The notes under the pieces: generated by a model | What the model was told of the DNA's origin: nothing | Seen by the model: the letters and a program-made list of their open reading frames with translations, nothing else | Database searches by the model: none | Program-made: the position numbers and the translations under genes | Shown here: positions 35,426 through 44,291 of the stretch, piece by piece | Layout: each line of letters starts with the position of its first letter | How positions within the stretch are numbered: the first letter of the stretch is position 1 | Source: Streptomyces sp. FIT100 | GTDB taxonomy: Bacteria > Actinomycetota > Actinomycetes > Streptomycetales > Streptomycetaceae | DNA length: 64,000 nucleotides | Reading direction: 5' to 3' | Assembly (NCBI RefSeq): GCF_024584805.1 | Contig: NZ_CP075715.1 | Span: forward strand, 5,758,526 to 5,822,525

Positions 35426-37381
35426 TCATCCGTCGTGCTTGCTTTGAGCATCCCACAACGCCTGTTGCGCTGCCCGGATGTCGCTCATGTTCTGGCCTGT
35501 GACCTCGGCGACGAACTGCTGCTGCGTCTTGCGCTCGTGCTTCCGCCAGAACGCTTTGAGTTCGTCCGACGCGTACGCGTAGGCGATGCGTGCGGGACCG
35601 GTAAACAGGCTTCCCGGGCCGATGCCCCGCGCCTGTCCGTGGCGGTTGAGTAGGTACCCGTTCGTCGCGTTCTCGGCGGCCTGGTACTGGAGCATGGCCC
35701 ACTCGAAATACATCTCGCGGGCCTCCCGCCTGGTGACCTTGTGCACCGGTTCGTCGGCCGGTTCCTCGTCTGCGAGTTGGCGCGCGGCGGCGAGCAGTGC
35801 GTCGTCGGCGACGTCCGTGTACTGCTGCCACTCGGCCGGCGGCGCCCCCGGGGCGAGGGCGTCGTCGAGGGCGGCGGATGCGGCGAGGACGTCGGCGACG
35901 TCGTCGCCCATCGGCAGGGGGTAGTCGGGGATTGGCCCCGGGTACCGGCGGTCGAGTTCCTCGGCGATGCGCAGCAGCTCGTCGTCGGTGGCGTGCTGCT
36001 GTGCCCATGCGAGGACTTCGTCGCCCGTGGTGGACAGGTCGGCGAGCAGGTGCCCGTCGGGGAACACACGGGCCCGTAGGTCGGCGGCGTCCCGGCGGTC
36101 CGCCTCGGCCTCGATGCGGGCAACGTCGCGCTCGTCCAGGACTGCGGGGCGGGTGGCGAGGGCGAGCTGCTCGTCGGTCATCTCGTGCAGGGCCGCGTCG
36201 TCGCCGGCGCGCACGCGGGCGGCCTGCATGACGTCGTCGGCTGGGGCGGTGTACGCGCTCGGGAGGTTCGAGGCTCCGGGCTGCTCACGGTGGCGCAGGC
36301 GGCGCAGGTCGGGGTGTGCGGCGAGGTGGTCGCGCATGGCGCCTTGCCACTGGCGTACCTTGGCCTCGGCCGCGGGCTTGCCTTCAGGGGTGACGGCTGC
36401 GGCGGCGCGGCGCTTGTGCTTGCGGATGTGCCGCTCGATCTCGCGCTGTCGCTGTCCTGCTTCGTAGCCGGCTGGGTCGGGGGTGGCGTTCTCGATGCGG
36501 GTAAGGCCCGGGGTGTAACTGCTGACGCTGTGACGGCAGTTGGGGTGTTGCAGTCCGGCGCGGCGCGCTTCGTCGAGCGATCCGGCGACGTTCACCCGGA
36601 TCATGCGTCCGTCGATGGTGGCGTGCTCGACCTCGACGGTACGGGGTCCGTCGGGGCCGTTGATGGACAACACCTTGCGCTCCCATGGCCGGCACAGCGG
36701 GCATTCGCGCGGGCTGTTGCTGACGACGACCAAGTCGACGCCGGCGGCGGCAAGGGTGGTCATGTGTGCCTCGGTCGCCGCTCGGGCAACGGACGTGCGC
36801 ACGGCCATTTCGGCATACGACGTGAGTTGCCAACGGCGGCCGGCGCGGTCGCGGAACGCGGTAATGCCGCGGTCGGCAAACTGGCGCATAGCGTCCTGCG
36901 TGGCCTGCCTGCGCGTACCAGTGCCCAGTAGAGGGGTCGCGGTCACGCGGGCAACGATGTCCCGGACTCCGTCGAGCACTGCCCGCAGAATGCTGCGGTG
37001 CGTCGACGTGATGAGTTCGGCTGTCTCGGCGGCGAGGCGGTCGACGGCCTGTGTTCCGGGTGTCCGCTCGGCAACGGTGCGCCGGTCTTCGTCGGACAGT
37101 ACGCCGAGTTCTTCGAGGGCGGACGTGCGTCCGGAGTCGTACGCCTCGGCGACGACTTGCCGCACCTCGTCGGATACCTGCCCTGCGAGGGTGCCGAGCA
37201 GCATGTCGGCGGCGCGGCGCAGGGGGCCGAGGGCGGCGAGCTTGGCGACGGCCCACCCGGGCGCCTCCAGTCCGGCGGCGAGCTGCTGCGCAACCAGGGC
37301 GAGCAGCCGCTGCTCGGCGTCGGCGTACAGGTCGGCGGTGTGCGCGGCGAGGTACTCGACCTGATCAGGGGATACGGGCAC
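35426..37381 (-). CDS. MuF-type minor capsid protein with long C-terminal extension
   Basis: 651 residues. The first ~340 are a phage minor-capsid (MuF-like) protein: CPLCRPWERK and GLQHPNCRHSVSSYTPGL are characteristic Cys/His segments. After about residue 400 comes an acidic helical region and a C-terminal domain (EMYFEWAMLQYQAAENATNG, LNRHGQARGIGPGS) not needed for the MuF core. MuF proteins sometimes carry effector or injected domains; whether this one does is open. Lies between portal and scaffold genes. Confidence 0.85.
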   Translation of the reverse strand: MPVSPDQVEYLAAHTADLYADAEQRLLALVAQQLAAGLEAPGWAVAKLAALGPLRRAADMLLGTLAGQVSDEVRQVVAEAYDSGRTSALEELGVLSDEDRRTVAERTPGTQAVDRLAAETAELITSTHRSILRAVLDGVRDIVARVTATPLLGTGTRRQATQDAMRQFADRGITAFRDRAGRRWQLTSYAEMAVRTSVARAATEAHMTTLAAAGVDLVVVSNSPRECPLCRPWERKVLSINGPDGPRTVEVEHATIDGRMIRVNVAGSLDEARRAGLQHPNCRHSVSSYTPGLTRIENATPDPAGYEAGQRQREIERHIRKHKRRAAAAVTPEGKPAAEAKVRQWQGAMRDHLAAHPDLRRLRHREQPGASNLPSAYTAPADDVMQAARVRAGDDAALHEMTDEQLALATRPAVLDERDVARIEAEADRRDAADLRARVFPDGHLLADLSTTGDEVLAWAQQHATDDELLRIAEELDRRYPGPIPDYPLPMGDDVADVLAASAALDDALAPGAPPAEWQQYTDVADDALLAAARQLADEEPADEPVHKVTRREAREMYFEWAMLQYQAAENATNGYLLNRHGQARGIGPGSLFTGPARIAYAYASDELKAFWRKHERKTQQQFVAEVTGQNMSDIRAAQQALWDAQSKHDG

Positions 37382-37394
37382 TGTGCACCCCCGA

Positions 37395-38873
37395 TCAGGC
37401 GGCGAGCGGGAAACTCCCGACGGGGTCGGGGGCGGCCTGCCCGGTCTCGTCGAGGATGCGGGCGACCTCCGCGGCGACCGCGGTGTCGTCCCAATCCGGG
37501 TGCAGTAGACGCACCTTCGTGTCGGTGCTCACGGCCTGCGCCTGCGCGAGCAGGGACAGGGTTTGCGCGGTGCTCCCGGGGTCCTCTGCGACTCCGTCGC
37601 CGATGTCAACCACGGGCCGCTCGTCGACGGTCTTCCCGCCGAACTGGGCCCGGTCGACGGCGAGCAGGACACGCAGAATGTCCGCGATGGCGCGGCGCCA
37701 GTACCGGGCCTTCTTGCCCCTGGTCACCATCGACCGATGGAGACGGGCGGCAACCTCGGTTGCTGTGACGGCGGCCCCGTCTCCGTCGAGTCCGACGGAC
37801 GCCGGGGAGTAGCCGGCCGCGGTCGTGGCCTGCCTCACGATGGCCTCGGCCGTCGCGCGGTGCTCTTCAACGCGGATAGCGAACTGAGAAAGCGTGATCC
37901 CGTTGCCCTGCTCGGTGGGCGGAATGGCGAGGCTCTGCCATACCTCCCGGTCGTCGTCGAATGTGGCGCCCCGGCCGGGGCCCTGACTGCGCAGGTACCC
38001 GTCGGGGACGATGATGCGGGACCGCGCGAGGCGGATGTCGCGCAACCACGATGACCACGTTTCGTCGAGGGCGTCGAGCAGGTCGTGCATGCCCTGTAGG
38101 TCACTGCGCCCCCACGGTGCGCCCCGGTGCTTCCGGTTCGGGGCGATGTTGGGGACGTATACGGCGGTGAGCAGGTCGACCCCGGTTGCGATGCTGTCGC
38201 CCTCGGAGCCGAGCGATTCGGCGAGGGCGGCCGTGTCGGGGTGTTCGGTGAGCGGCACGCGGCGGCCGAGCTGGTCCTCGGTGCCCTCGTACAGGCCGTG
38301 CAGGATTGCGCCCCGCTCGTGCCGTTCGAGGTGGCGCCACACCGTCGACGTCGTCGAGGGCAGGGTGCGCCAGAAGGTGACGGCCGTCATGATCCCGAAC
38401 CGCCACTCGGGGGCGGCCTGGTCGGGGTGCACGGCAGTGATCAGGGGACGGTCAGGGGCGGCGTCGCGGTCCCAGGTGACACGCAGGAACACGCCCGACA
38501 GAGCGGCGGCAGTCTCGGCCGCGGCGAGCAGCAACTCGGGCACGCCCCCGGCGTCGAGCAGCTCGTCGAGGCGGTCCTGCGTCACGGTGTCCTCGACAGT
38601 GACGACGGGGGTGTCGGCGAACAAGAGATCCGCACTCGTCTGCGCTATCTCGCCGGCGAGGGGGATGTGCAGGCGCCTGTCGGATTTGCCCGGCTGACGG
38701 TGACGGCCCCACAGCCGGCGGCGGCCGTCGGCCCGGTGCTGCGGGGCATGCCGGTAGACCTTGGCGAGGCGGTCGGGGTCTCCGGAGTACCACGCGTCGT
38801 CGACCTTGATATCGGCGTACAGCGGGGCGAGGTTCCGCGGCGGCCACGCGGTCCCGTTGTCGGGCAGGCTCAC
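37395..38873 (-). CDS. Portal protein
   Basis: 492 residues from GTG 38873. DDAWYSGDPDRLAKVYRH near the start, a central helix region (LLDALDETWSSWLRDIRLAR), and a long C-terminal helical region match SPP1-like actinophage portals. Overlaps the 53-residue gene by 4 bp and precedes the MuF gene. Confidence 0.88.
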   Translation of the reverse strand: MSLPDNGTAWPPRNLAPLYADIKVDDAWYSGDPDRLAKVYRHAPQHRADGRRRLWGRHRQPGKSDRRLHIPLAGEIAQTSADLLFADTPVVTVEDTVTQDRLDELLDAGGVPELLLAAAETAAALSGVFLRVTWDRDAAPDRPLITAVHPDQAAPEWRFGIMTAVTFWRTLPSTTSTVWRHLERHERGAILHGLYEGTEDQLGRRVPLTEHPDTAALAESLGSEGDSIATGVDLLTAVYVPNIAPNRKHRGAPWGRSDLQGMHDLLDALDETWSSWLRDIRLARSRIIVPDGYLRSQGPGRGATFDDDREVWQSLAIPPTEQGNGITLSQFAIRVEEHRATAEAIVRQATTAAGYSPASVGLDGDGAAVTATEVAARLHRSMVTRGKKARYWRRAIADILRVLLAVDRAQFGGKTVDERPVVDIGDGVAEDPGSTAQTLSLLAQAQAVSTDTKVRLLHPDWDDTAVAAEVARILDETGQAAPDPVGSFPLAA

Positions 38874-39031
38874 GTCGGCGCCTCCTCTCCGGGGCCGGCG
38901 GCGAGCTGCTCCGCGGCGGTGCGCAGCAACTCGGCGACGGCGTGTGGGAGTTCCGCCGGGGCGTCCGTGGTCACGGTGCCGACTTCGGCCTCGGTGCCGC
39001 CGACGCGCAGGTGCACGGGCAGGGTGATCAT
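38870..39031 (-). CDS. Small protein between terminase and portal
   Basis: 53 residues; ATG 39031 overlaps the terminase stop as ATGA. MITLPVHLRVGGTEAEVGTV followed by a helix (LPHAVAELLRTAAEQLAAG). No family recognised, but actinophages commonly have a small gene here. Its 4-bp overlaps at both ends support translation. Confidence 0.65.
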   Translation of the reverse strand: MITLPVHLRVGGTEAEVGTVTTDAPAELPHAVAELLRTAAEQLAAGPGEEAPT

Positions 39032-40287
39032 GCGGCGGTCGCCTCCTTCGGCACGGTGAGCAGGTGGCGCCACTCGTGGGCGGTCGAGTGCACGACGTAG
39101 CGCAGGGCGTCGACGGAGTGGTCGGCCGTCTTGATCGGCTTGTCTTCACCCTTGGCGGATGCGGCCGGGTCCCATGAGTAACCGGGGATCTCGTCGAGCA
39201 GGCCGGTACAGGACTCGTGCACGCGCAGCAGGCCGGCGCCGAGGGCGGACGACACGGACCGGATGCCGGCCTTCACGTCGTTGTCGGCCCGAGTGACGCC
39301 CGGGTGCCCGTCGGCCCATAGCTGCGTCTGGAAACTCGCGGCCGAGGGGTCAATGAACGTCCATTCCGGCTCGACCTGCTGCCCGTCCAGCCATGCCCGG
39401 ACGGCCTCGCTGTACTGCGCGTCGGTCATCTGCCGGTGCGCGGTCTTGCTGTCGTGGCGCCACTCGCTCACCACGTACAGGCGGTCGTCGGCGCCGAGTC
39501 CCAGCACCAGGGCGGCGAACGGGTTGGTAGTGCCGTAGTCCGCGGCGGCCCAGTACCGGAGCATCGGCGGCAGGGTGTCGACGACGTGCTGCTGCTCGTC
39601 CCAGGTGTCGAACACTGCGCCCTCGGCGACGACCCATGCCCCGTCGATCATGCGGCGGCGCCACAGGCCGACGTATTCGGCGGTGAGGTCGGCGACGTAT
39701 TGCCGCGTGAGCGACGGGTTGTCGGCGAGCTTGAAGTGCCAAGAGCGCAGGTTGAGTTCGCCGGCCCTGTCGAGATATCCGACTTTGAGCCAGTGCCGCG
39801 GGCTGTCCGGGTTGGTCGTGGCGAGCAGCCGCGCCCCGGGGGTCGACAGGCGGGCGAGTAGCTGTGTCCAGAACGATTCTGGAACGAGGGTTGCCTCGTC
39901 GACGTAGGCGAGTTGGGCCGTGAGTCCTCGCAGGCGGCCTTCGGCGCGGACGTCGGATGCGCCGATCAGGTGCACCGTGCGGCCGAGGATCGTTGCCGTG
40001 GTGGCGCCCCGGGTGTGGTGGATGTGGCGGGCGAGGGGGCCGAACAGGGCCGGATCGGTGAGCGGTTCGAACACGTTCCGCTCGATGGTCTGCAAGCTGC
40101 GGCCACAGATCAGGACGAGTCCCGACGGGCCGGCGGCGGCGACGGCGATAACGAACGCAAGGAGGGATGCAACGGTCTTGCCTGATCGGACGCTGCCGTG
40201 CCAAAGGTTGATACGGGCGGTCGCACGGCCGATGCTGCGCAACTGCTTGCAGGACAGGGGCAGGTCGAGTTCGGGGGGCAGGTGCAC
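39028..40287 (-). CDS. Terminase large subunit
   Basis: 419 residues. Walker A GSVRSGKT, Walker B AYVDEATLVPE, coupling motif ATTNPDS, and nuclease acidic residues (WAAADYGTTNPFA, FIDPSAASF, DHSVDALRY). Packages DNA into proheads. Family is that of short siphovirus TerL (Terminase_3/6C). Starts 4 bp after terS stop. Confidence 0.93.
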   Translation of the reverse strand: MHLPPELDLPLSCKQLRSIGRATARINLWHGSVRSGKTVASLLAFVIAVAAAGPSGLVLICGRSLQTIERNVFEPLTDPALFGPLARHIHHTRGATTATILGRTVHLIGASDVRAEGRLRGLTAQLAYVDEATLVPESFWTQLLARLSTPGARLLATTNPDSPRHWLKVGYLDRAGELNLRSWHFKLADNPSLTRQYVADLTAEYVGLWRRRMIDGAWVVAEGAVFDTWDEQQHVVDTLPPMLRYWAAADYGTTNPFAALVLGLGADDRLYVVSEWRHDSKTAHRQMTDAQYSEAVRAWLDGQQVEPEWTFIDPSAASFQTQLWADGHPGVTRADNDVKAGIRSVSSALGAGLLRVHESCTGLLDEIPGYSWDPAASAKGEDKPIKTADHSVDALRYVVHSTAHEWRHLLTVPKEATAA

Positions 40288-40290
40288 GGT

Positions 40291-40803
40291 TCACCCCCCG
40301 TCGTCGGCCCCCTCGTCGTCGGCGAACGCTTCGGTAAGGACCGTTCCGAGGGTGCCGAGCATCGAACGGACGTCCTCGGCGTTGTCTCCGCCCTCGGCCG
40401 GGGCGAGCTTCAACGACTTGTCCACAGCGGTGGATACCGCGGCGAGGATCTGCCGTTGATCGGTGAACGTTGGCCGGTCGAGGGCCTGCTCGCTCCAAAC
40501 GTTGTCCTTGCCTCCGAACGAGCCGATGGTGCAGGGGGCAAAGAGCTGTGCGTGCAGCCGCTCGGCTGACTTGTGCAGGGACTCGGCGAACCGAGCGCGC
40601 CGCTCGGCGAGGTCGACGCGTCGGGCCTCGGTCGCGGCGACCACTTCGGGCCCGCGCTCGAATGACAGGTCCAGTTCGCGGGCGATCTTGGAAACGGTCG
40701 AGCCGCTGCGCCCGATGGTGCGCGCGATTTCATTTCGGCTCTTGCCCTCGGAGTGCAGCCGGCGGACCTGGTCGCGGTCGGCATCGGTGATCGGTTCGCG
40801 CAC
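40291..40803 (-). CDS. Terminase small subunit
   Basis: 170 residues from GTG 40803. N-terminal helix-turn-helix (RNEIARTIGRSGSTVSKIAR) that would bind the pac or cos site, then a helical oligomerisation part. First gene of the late operon, divergent from the gene at 40836 with only 32 bp between. Confidence 0.85.
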   Translation of the reverse strand: MREPITDADRDQVRRLHSEGKSRNEIARTIGRSGSTVSKIARELDLSFERGPEVVAATEARRVDLAERRARFAESLHKSAERLHAQLFAPCTIGSFGGKDNVWSEQALDRPTFTDQRQILAAVSTAVDKSLKLAPAEGGDNAEDVRSMLGTLGTVLTEAFADDEGADDGG

Positions 40804-40816
40804 AGTTCACCCCCGA

Positions 40817-40826
40817 GTGACGTCAC
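40817..40826. promoter_or_regulatory. Palindrome GTGACGTCAC between divergent genes
   Basis: A perfect 10-bp palindrome centred in the 32-bp gap between terS and the rightward gene. Too little room exists for two full promoters, so the late promoter likely lies inside 40836-41486. The palindrome could be an operator. Confidence 0.45.
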
Positions 40827-40835
40827 ACTGTCCGC

Positions 40836-41486
40836 GTGAATGCTGCTTGGGATCTCATAGTCAAGATCACAACGGGTGCCTTGGGCGGAGCCGTTGTTGT
40901 CCTGCTCTTCGCCCCCTATGTGGCGCATCGACAGGAGGTCGGTAAGGCGCGAGCGACCGCGCTACTGGAGCTGCGAGCGCGAGTGGGGGCGGACCTTTCG
41001 TATCTCCGGTACAACCACCTGAGAATACGGGCGAAAGGGAGCTATGTGGGTGACCCGTTCTCCGTGACCCATCGGGCTGCGCTCGCCATGCAACTTGCAT
41101 CCTCGGCTTGGGGGTTGTCTCCCGGGATGCAAGAAAAGGTCCGCTCTCGCTTGGTCCCCATCTTCGGCGAGGCCACCCTCAGAGTTGCTGAGCGGTTCGC
41201 CTTGGCTCCGTTCGAGAAAGGAAGCCCCGCGTCAGATGCTGCAACGTGGAGCGCCGCAATGCTTGCGGTCGGGGAAGAGTTTCTCGACGTGGGTGCACCA
41301 GTCGAGGGCAGTTACGCCCTGCTTGCTGACGACCCGTTGAACAACGGCAGGTATGAACAGGTTGAGGCGGACCTCGTGAAGCTACTCAATTGCCTTGGGG
41401 GACAAGCGCAGTTGGGGAGGCGGCGTCCCAAGGGTGTGCGGCTTTCCTTCGGGTGGTCGCGGCGACGCCCCGCTGCCGGGGGGTGA
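40836..41486 (+). CDS. Membrane-anchored protein of unknown function (moron)
   Basis: 216 residues from GTG 40836. An N-terminal TM segment (GALGGAVVVLLFAPYVAH) is followed by a mainly helical cytoplasmic region with several Arg/Leu helices. It is the only rightward gene in the structural half, ends in its own terminator and uses less GC-biased codons than neighbours. These are features of a moron acquired separately. Membrane defence or superinfection exclusion is a guess only. Confidence 0.72.
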   Translation: MNAAWDLIVKITTGALGGAVVVLLFAPYVAHRQEVGKARATALLELRARVGADLSYLRYNHLRIRAKGSYVGDPFSVTHRAALAMQLASSAWGLSPGMQEKVRSRLVPIFGEATLRVAERFALAPFEKGSPASDAATWSAAMLAVGEEFLDVGAPVEGSYALLADDPLNNGRYEQVEADLVKLLNCLGGQAQLGRRRPKGVRLSFGWSRRRPAAGG

Positions 41487-41499
41487 CAGCGGGGCGTCG
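41463..41499. terminator. 13-bp hairpin overlapping the stop of the moron
   Basis: CGACGCCCCGCTG (41463-41475) pairs perfectly with CAGCGGGGCGTCG (41487-41499), with the TGA stop in the loop. It would end the rightward transcript and could also stop leftward transcription coming from the DUF2637 gene. Confidence 0.82.
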
Positions 41500-41630
41500 A
41501 GTCGAGGGGGAGTTTCCGGGCACGCCGGAGACGCCTCCCATTAGATCACGGATTGATAACGGTGACAATGTGGGTTCCGAGGCTGACTCGACGATGTCGC
41601 GCAGCTCGCTGCCTCGGGTGCGCTTGAGTT

Positions 41631-42296
41631 TCAACGCCTTGTCGAGGGCCTCGGCCGTTGGTTGCTCGCCGGTCTCCCTGGGCAGGCGCCGGTACGCGGA
41701 GACGGGCATCCGCCAGGGCGTCGACGACGACGGGTGGTGCCTCGACGGCGGCGGCTGAGGCCGAGCAGGGCAAGCGGCGACGCGGCGGCGTCGACCGCGA
41801 CCGCGTCGATGTCGGCGGCAGGCAGCTTCCGCACGAGTAGCTCGGTGGCGACAAGCTGCGTCACGGGCGGCACGACGGCGATAGCGACACCGAGCAGGAT
41901 TCCGTCGGAGTGCGCCACGTTGAACGCGAGGGACACCGCGGCGAACGCGACAACGGTTGCCCAGTAGGTGGCGACGGGGCGGCCGGCATGCTTGGCGGCG
42001 ACCACTCCCACGGTGCCGACGACGGCGCCTCCGTCGACGAGAATGGCGAACATCCGTCCGACGTCCGGGTCGACTCCGTGCTCGGCGGCGAGGGCGGTAA
42101 GCGCCTCGAACGGCAGGCGGAACGCGAGGAACGTGAATGCCCCGGTTGCGAGGATGGCCGCGGCGATGGGTGCGCGCGACGCGCTACTCACGCCCGGGCG
42201 TGCGTAGGTAGGTGATGCGTAGCCATGGCGGGGATAGCTCCCGTAGTGGTCAGGATCCGGTCGGTGATGTGCAGTCACCGGTCGGGCCTGCTTCAT
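41631..42296 (-). CDS. DUF2637-like membrane protein, probably frameshifted at the 3' end
   Basis: 221 residues as read. Four TM-like segments (APIAAAILATGAFTFLAFRL, MFAILVDGGAVVGTVGVVAA, TYWATVVAFAAVSLAFNVAH, ILLGVAIAVVPPVTQLVATE) match the DUF2637 family of Streptomyces mobile elements. After LALLGLS the frame turns Arg-rich, while natural-looking sequence continues in other frames: SAAAVEAPPVVVDALADAR (~41755-41700), then AYRRLPRETGEQPTAEALDK (from ~41700). Two indels, true or from assembly, would explain this. Confidence 0.7.
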   Translation of the reverse strand: MKQARPVTAHHRPDPDHYGSYPRHGYASPTYARPGVSSASRAPIAAAILATGAFTFLAFRLPFEALTALAAEHGVDPDVGRMFAILVDGGAVVGTVGVVAAKHAGRPVATYWATVVAFAAVSLAFNVAHSDGILLGVAIAVVPPVTQLVATELLVRKLPAADIDAVAVDAAASPLALLGLSRRRRGTTRRRRRPGGCPSPRTGACPGRPASNQRPRPSTRR

Positions 42297-42302
42297 ACGG
42301 TG

Positions 42303-42596
42303 CTACTCGGCGCGGTGCTCGCGCAACTTCCGGTAGACGTATGTTGGCGTCACGCCGAATGCGTCTGCGATCCGATCGGCCGTCCACCCTTCTCGGCTCG
42401 CCTCGGTCATGAGGTCGGGCAGTGTGGGCTCAACTGCTTTCCAGATCAGGCGGGCCGACGCGGCGCGCAGCAACCGGTGATCGAGGGACTCGGCGGCGGC
42501 CTGCTCCGCGGCCTTCCGGGTGTCGTACTCGTGCAGCGCCTCGCGCATCTGCTCGGCGAGACGCTGCTCGGCGGTGGATGGCCGCTTGCTGCTCAT
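42303..42596 (-). CDS. Small helix-turn-helix protein
   Basis: 97 residues. A helical N-terminus and a C-terminal HTH (GWTADRIADAFGVTPTYVYR) near residues 68-90. Lies 6 bp before the DUF2637-like gene. Probably DNA binding; targets unknown. Confidence 0.75.
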   Translation of the reverse strand: MSSKRPSTAEQRLAEQMREALHEYDTRKAAEQAAAESLDHRLLRAASARLIWKAVEPTLPDLMTEASREGWTADRIADAFGVTPTYVYRKLREHRAE

Positions 42597-42663
42597 GCCG
42601 GCTGCTCCTTTGAGGACGGGGCCCGCCCCGTGGCGTGCGGGGCGGGCGAAACGGTACCGGCCG

Positions 42664-43099
42664 TCAGGCGAACAATGCGCCCTGCTCGGCGCCTACCCGG
42701 GCGAGGTCGAACAGGGCAGCATCGGCCGGCGCGGCGCTGATCCACTCGCCGCGCCACGTTCCCGCGGGGCGCTGCTGCGCACAACGCGACTCGTGGTCGT
42801 CGGGGCCTGCTCGGAGGCGGTGGCCTCGATGGTGTCGACCAGGTCGACGGTTGCGGCGACGAGGGGGGACTCGGCGGCGAGGCGGGCGGCCTCGGCGCGC
42901 TTCTCGGCGGCGCGGTGGCAGGGGCGCACAGCTCATATCCCTTGTCGAACAGGGCGATGGCTTCCTCGTCGGACAGGTACGTGGTGATCCCGCGACCACA
43001 CATGCCGTCGTCGTTGCTCGGCGAGTAGTGCACGCGCTTGCCCCTGCCGATGACGGCGCACCTGACGCCGGCCTGCTCGGTGAACGTCTGCTGCTCCAT
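42664..43099 (-). pseudogene. Frameshifted early protein with CxxC motif
   Basis: Reads MEQQTFTEQAGVRCAVIGRG, then YLSDEEAIALFDKGYELCAP in frame 1. The natural continuation CHRAAEKRAEAARLAAESPL is in frame 2 (one C missing in the run at ~42925, which would give CAPC), and the C-terminus GTWRGEWISAAPADAALFDL is in frame 3, ending at 42664. The unshifted frame gives a Pro/Arg-rich 168-aa product to 42593. A zinc-binding CxxC protein is likely when intact. Confidence 0.65.
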
Positions 43100-43169
43100 G
43101 GGGTTGGCTTCCGTGGCTGTGGTGGGTGCCGGTATTCAGCCGGCGGGTTTCCGGTGTCGACCGTACTAG

Positions 43170-43190
43170 GTTCTGAACTAAGTTCACAAC
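43170..43190. promoter_or_regulatory. Paired operator-like sites
   Basis: GTTCTGAAC (43170-43178, an inverted repeat) and GTTCACAAC (43182-43190) are 12 bp apart between divergent genes at 43099 and 43304. The pattern suggests a repressor site at a divergent promoter. Confidence 0.4.
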
Positions 43191-43261
43191 GGGTCAGATC
43201 AGGATTCGCCACCAACTCCCTTGGGTACGGTGGGGGTTGTCTGCGCGCGCCTTTTGCGGGA

Positions 43262-43285
43262 GGGGGATCCCACCTGTGATCCCCC
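43262..43285. promoter_or_regulatory. Inverted repeat upstream of small rightward gene
   Basis: GGGGGATC (43262-43269) pairs with GATCCCCC (43278-43285), 18 bp before ATG 43304. It could be an operator or an RNA hairpin in the leader. Confidence 0.45.
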
Positions 43286-43303
43286 AACGGAAGGGGTGCA
43301 GAC

Positions 43304-43432
43304 ATGGGGGATGACCAGCGGTCAACCCGACGGGCAAAGCTGACGGCCGAGATTGCTAAGCGAATTGCCGTGGCACTGAGCGCACGTGCTCTGTGGGCGG
43401 TAATCGTTGAGCTGATGCGAGGTGAAGGCTGA
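43304..43432 (+). CDS. 42-residue rightward ORF
   Basis: MGDDQRSTRRAKLTAEIAKR then IAVALSARALWAVIVELMRG, one amphipathic to hydrophobic helix. GGAAGGGG lies 7 nt before ATG 43304. No family recognised. The clean ribosome site and reading frame support a real small gene; membrane association is possible. Confidence 0.5.
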   Translation: MGDDQRSTRRAKLTAEIAKRIAVALSARALWAVIVELMRGEG

Positions 43433-43493
43433 TGCTCGGGAGAAGGTACGTCGGGCGCTCCATCCCGTGAGGCGCCCGCCGCGCCTTCTCCGC

Positions 43494-44291
43494 CTAGGCC
43501 GCACGCTGCTCGTGGTCCTCAGCCTGCCCGTTGGCGAGCAGCAGGGGGAGGCAGGCCGGCCACTCCCATACGCGACGGCCGCGGGCGTCCCGGCTGGTGT
43601 CCGCTCCGCACGCCTCCCCCGTCCGGCATGTCACCGTCGGCGGCTCGGTCAGGGCCGCACGGACGACCAGGGCACCCCCACACGCCGGGCACGGGGTCGG
43701 CAGGGTGCGGCTCCCGGTGATTGCGTCCGCGGCAACGATGCGGGCGACGCGCTGCTCGCACGCCCGGGCCACCCGCGCGGCTTCGTCCAGCGCCCACTCG
43801 GGGAGCGGGGAGTATGGGGCGGCCATCAGCCGGCCGTCGAGCAACTCGGGCTCGGTGTCCTCGTCGAGCACACGCCCCTCGATGAACAGGGCGGCCCAGT
43901 GCAGCCCATGCGCGCGGGACCCTATGGCCGTGCGCGCGTCCGGCGCTCCCGGGTCTACGAACGTCCATCGGCGCGGGTCGTCAACGCCGGCGTGCTGCAC
44001 GGTCGCGGCGAGGGTGTCAGCGAGGTCGAACACCTGCTGCTCGACGAACAGGCACGCGTCGAGGGCGTCGAGGTTCGCCGGCGCCGGGTGCTGGCGCAGG
44101 GTGAGCGGCGTCCGGTCCTCGACCAACAGGGCCCCGTCGTCGGCGGCGCCCGTGTTCAGGAATGCGCGGGTCTCGGCCGGCGGCCACGTCGAGGGAGCGG
44201 GCGGCGTCTCGACGGCGGCGAGCAGGGCGCCCCACTGCTCCCGGATAGTGCGTAGGCGGGCGGCGGTACGGATGGCGACGGGGTGCTGCAT
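43494..44291 (-). CDS. Unknown protein with zinc ribbon
   Basis: 265 residues. N-terminal helical part (AIRTAARLRTIREQWGALLA), a middle with LRQHPAPANLDALDACLFVE and C-terminal CPACGG...TCRTGEACGAD, a four-Cys zinc-ribbon pattern. Similar proteins occur in Streptomyces phages without known role. ATG 44291 has an AAGGAG site (CCAAGGAGACACC). Confidence 0.72.
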   Translation of the reverse strand: MQHPVAIRTAARLRTIREQWGALLAAVETPPAPSTWPPAETRAFLNTGAADDGALLVEDRTPLTLRQHPAPANLDALDACLFVEQQVFDLADTLAATVQHAGVDDPRRWTFVDPGAPDARTAIGSRAHGLHWAALFIEGRVLDEDTEPELLDGRLMAAPYSPLPEWALDEAARVARACEQRVARIVAADAITGSRTLPTPCPACGGALVVRAALTEPPTVTCRTGEACGADTSRDARGRRVWEWPACLPLLLANGQAEDHEQRAA

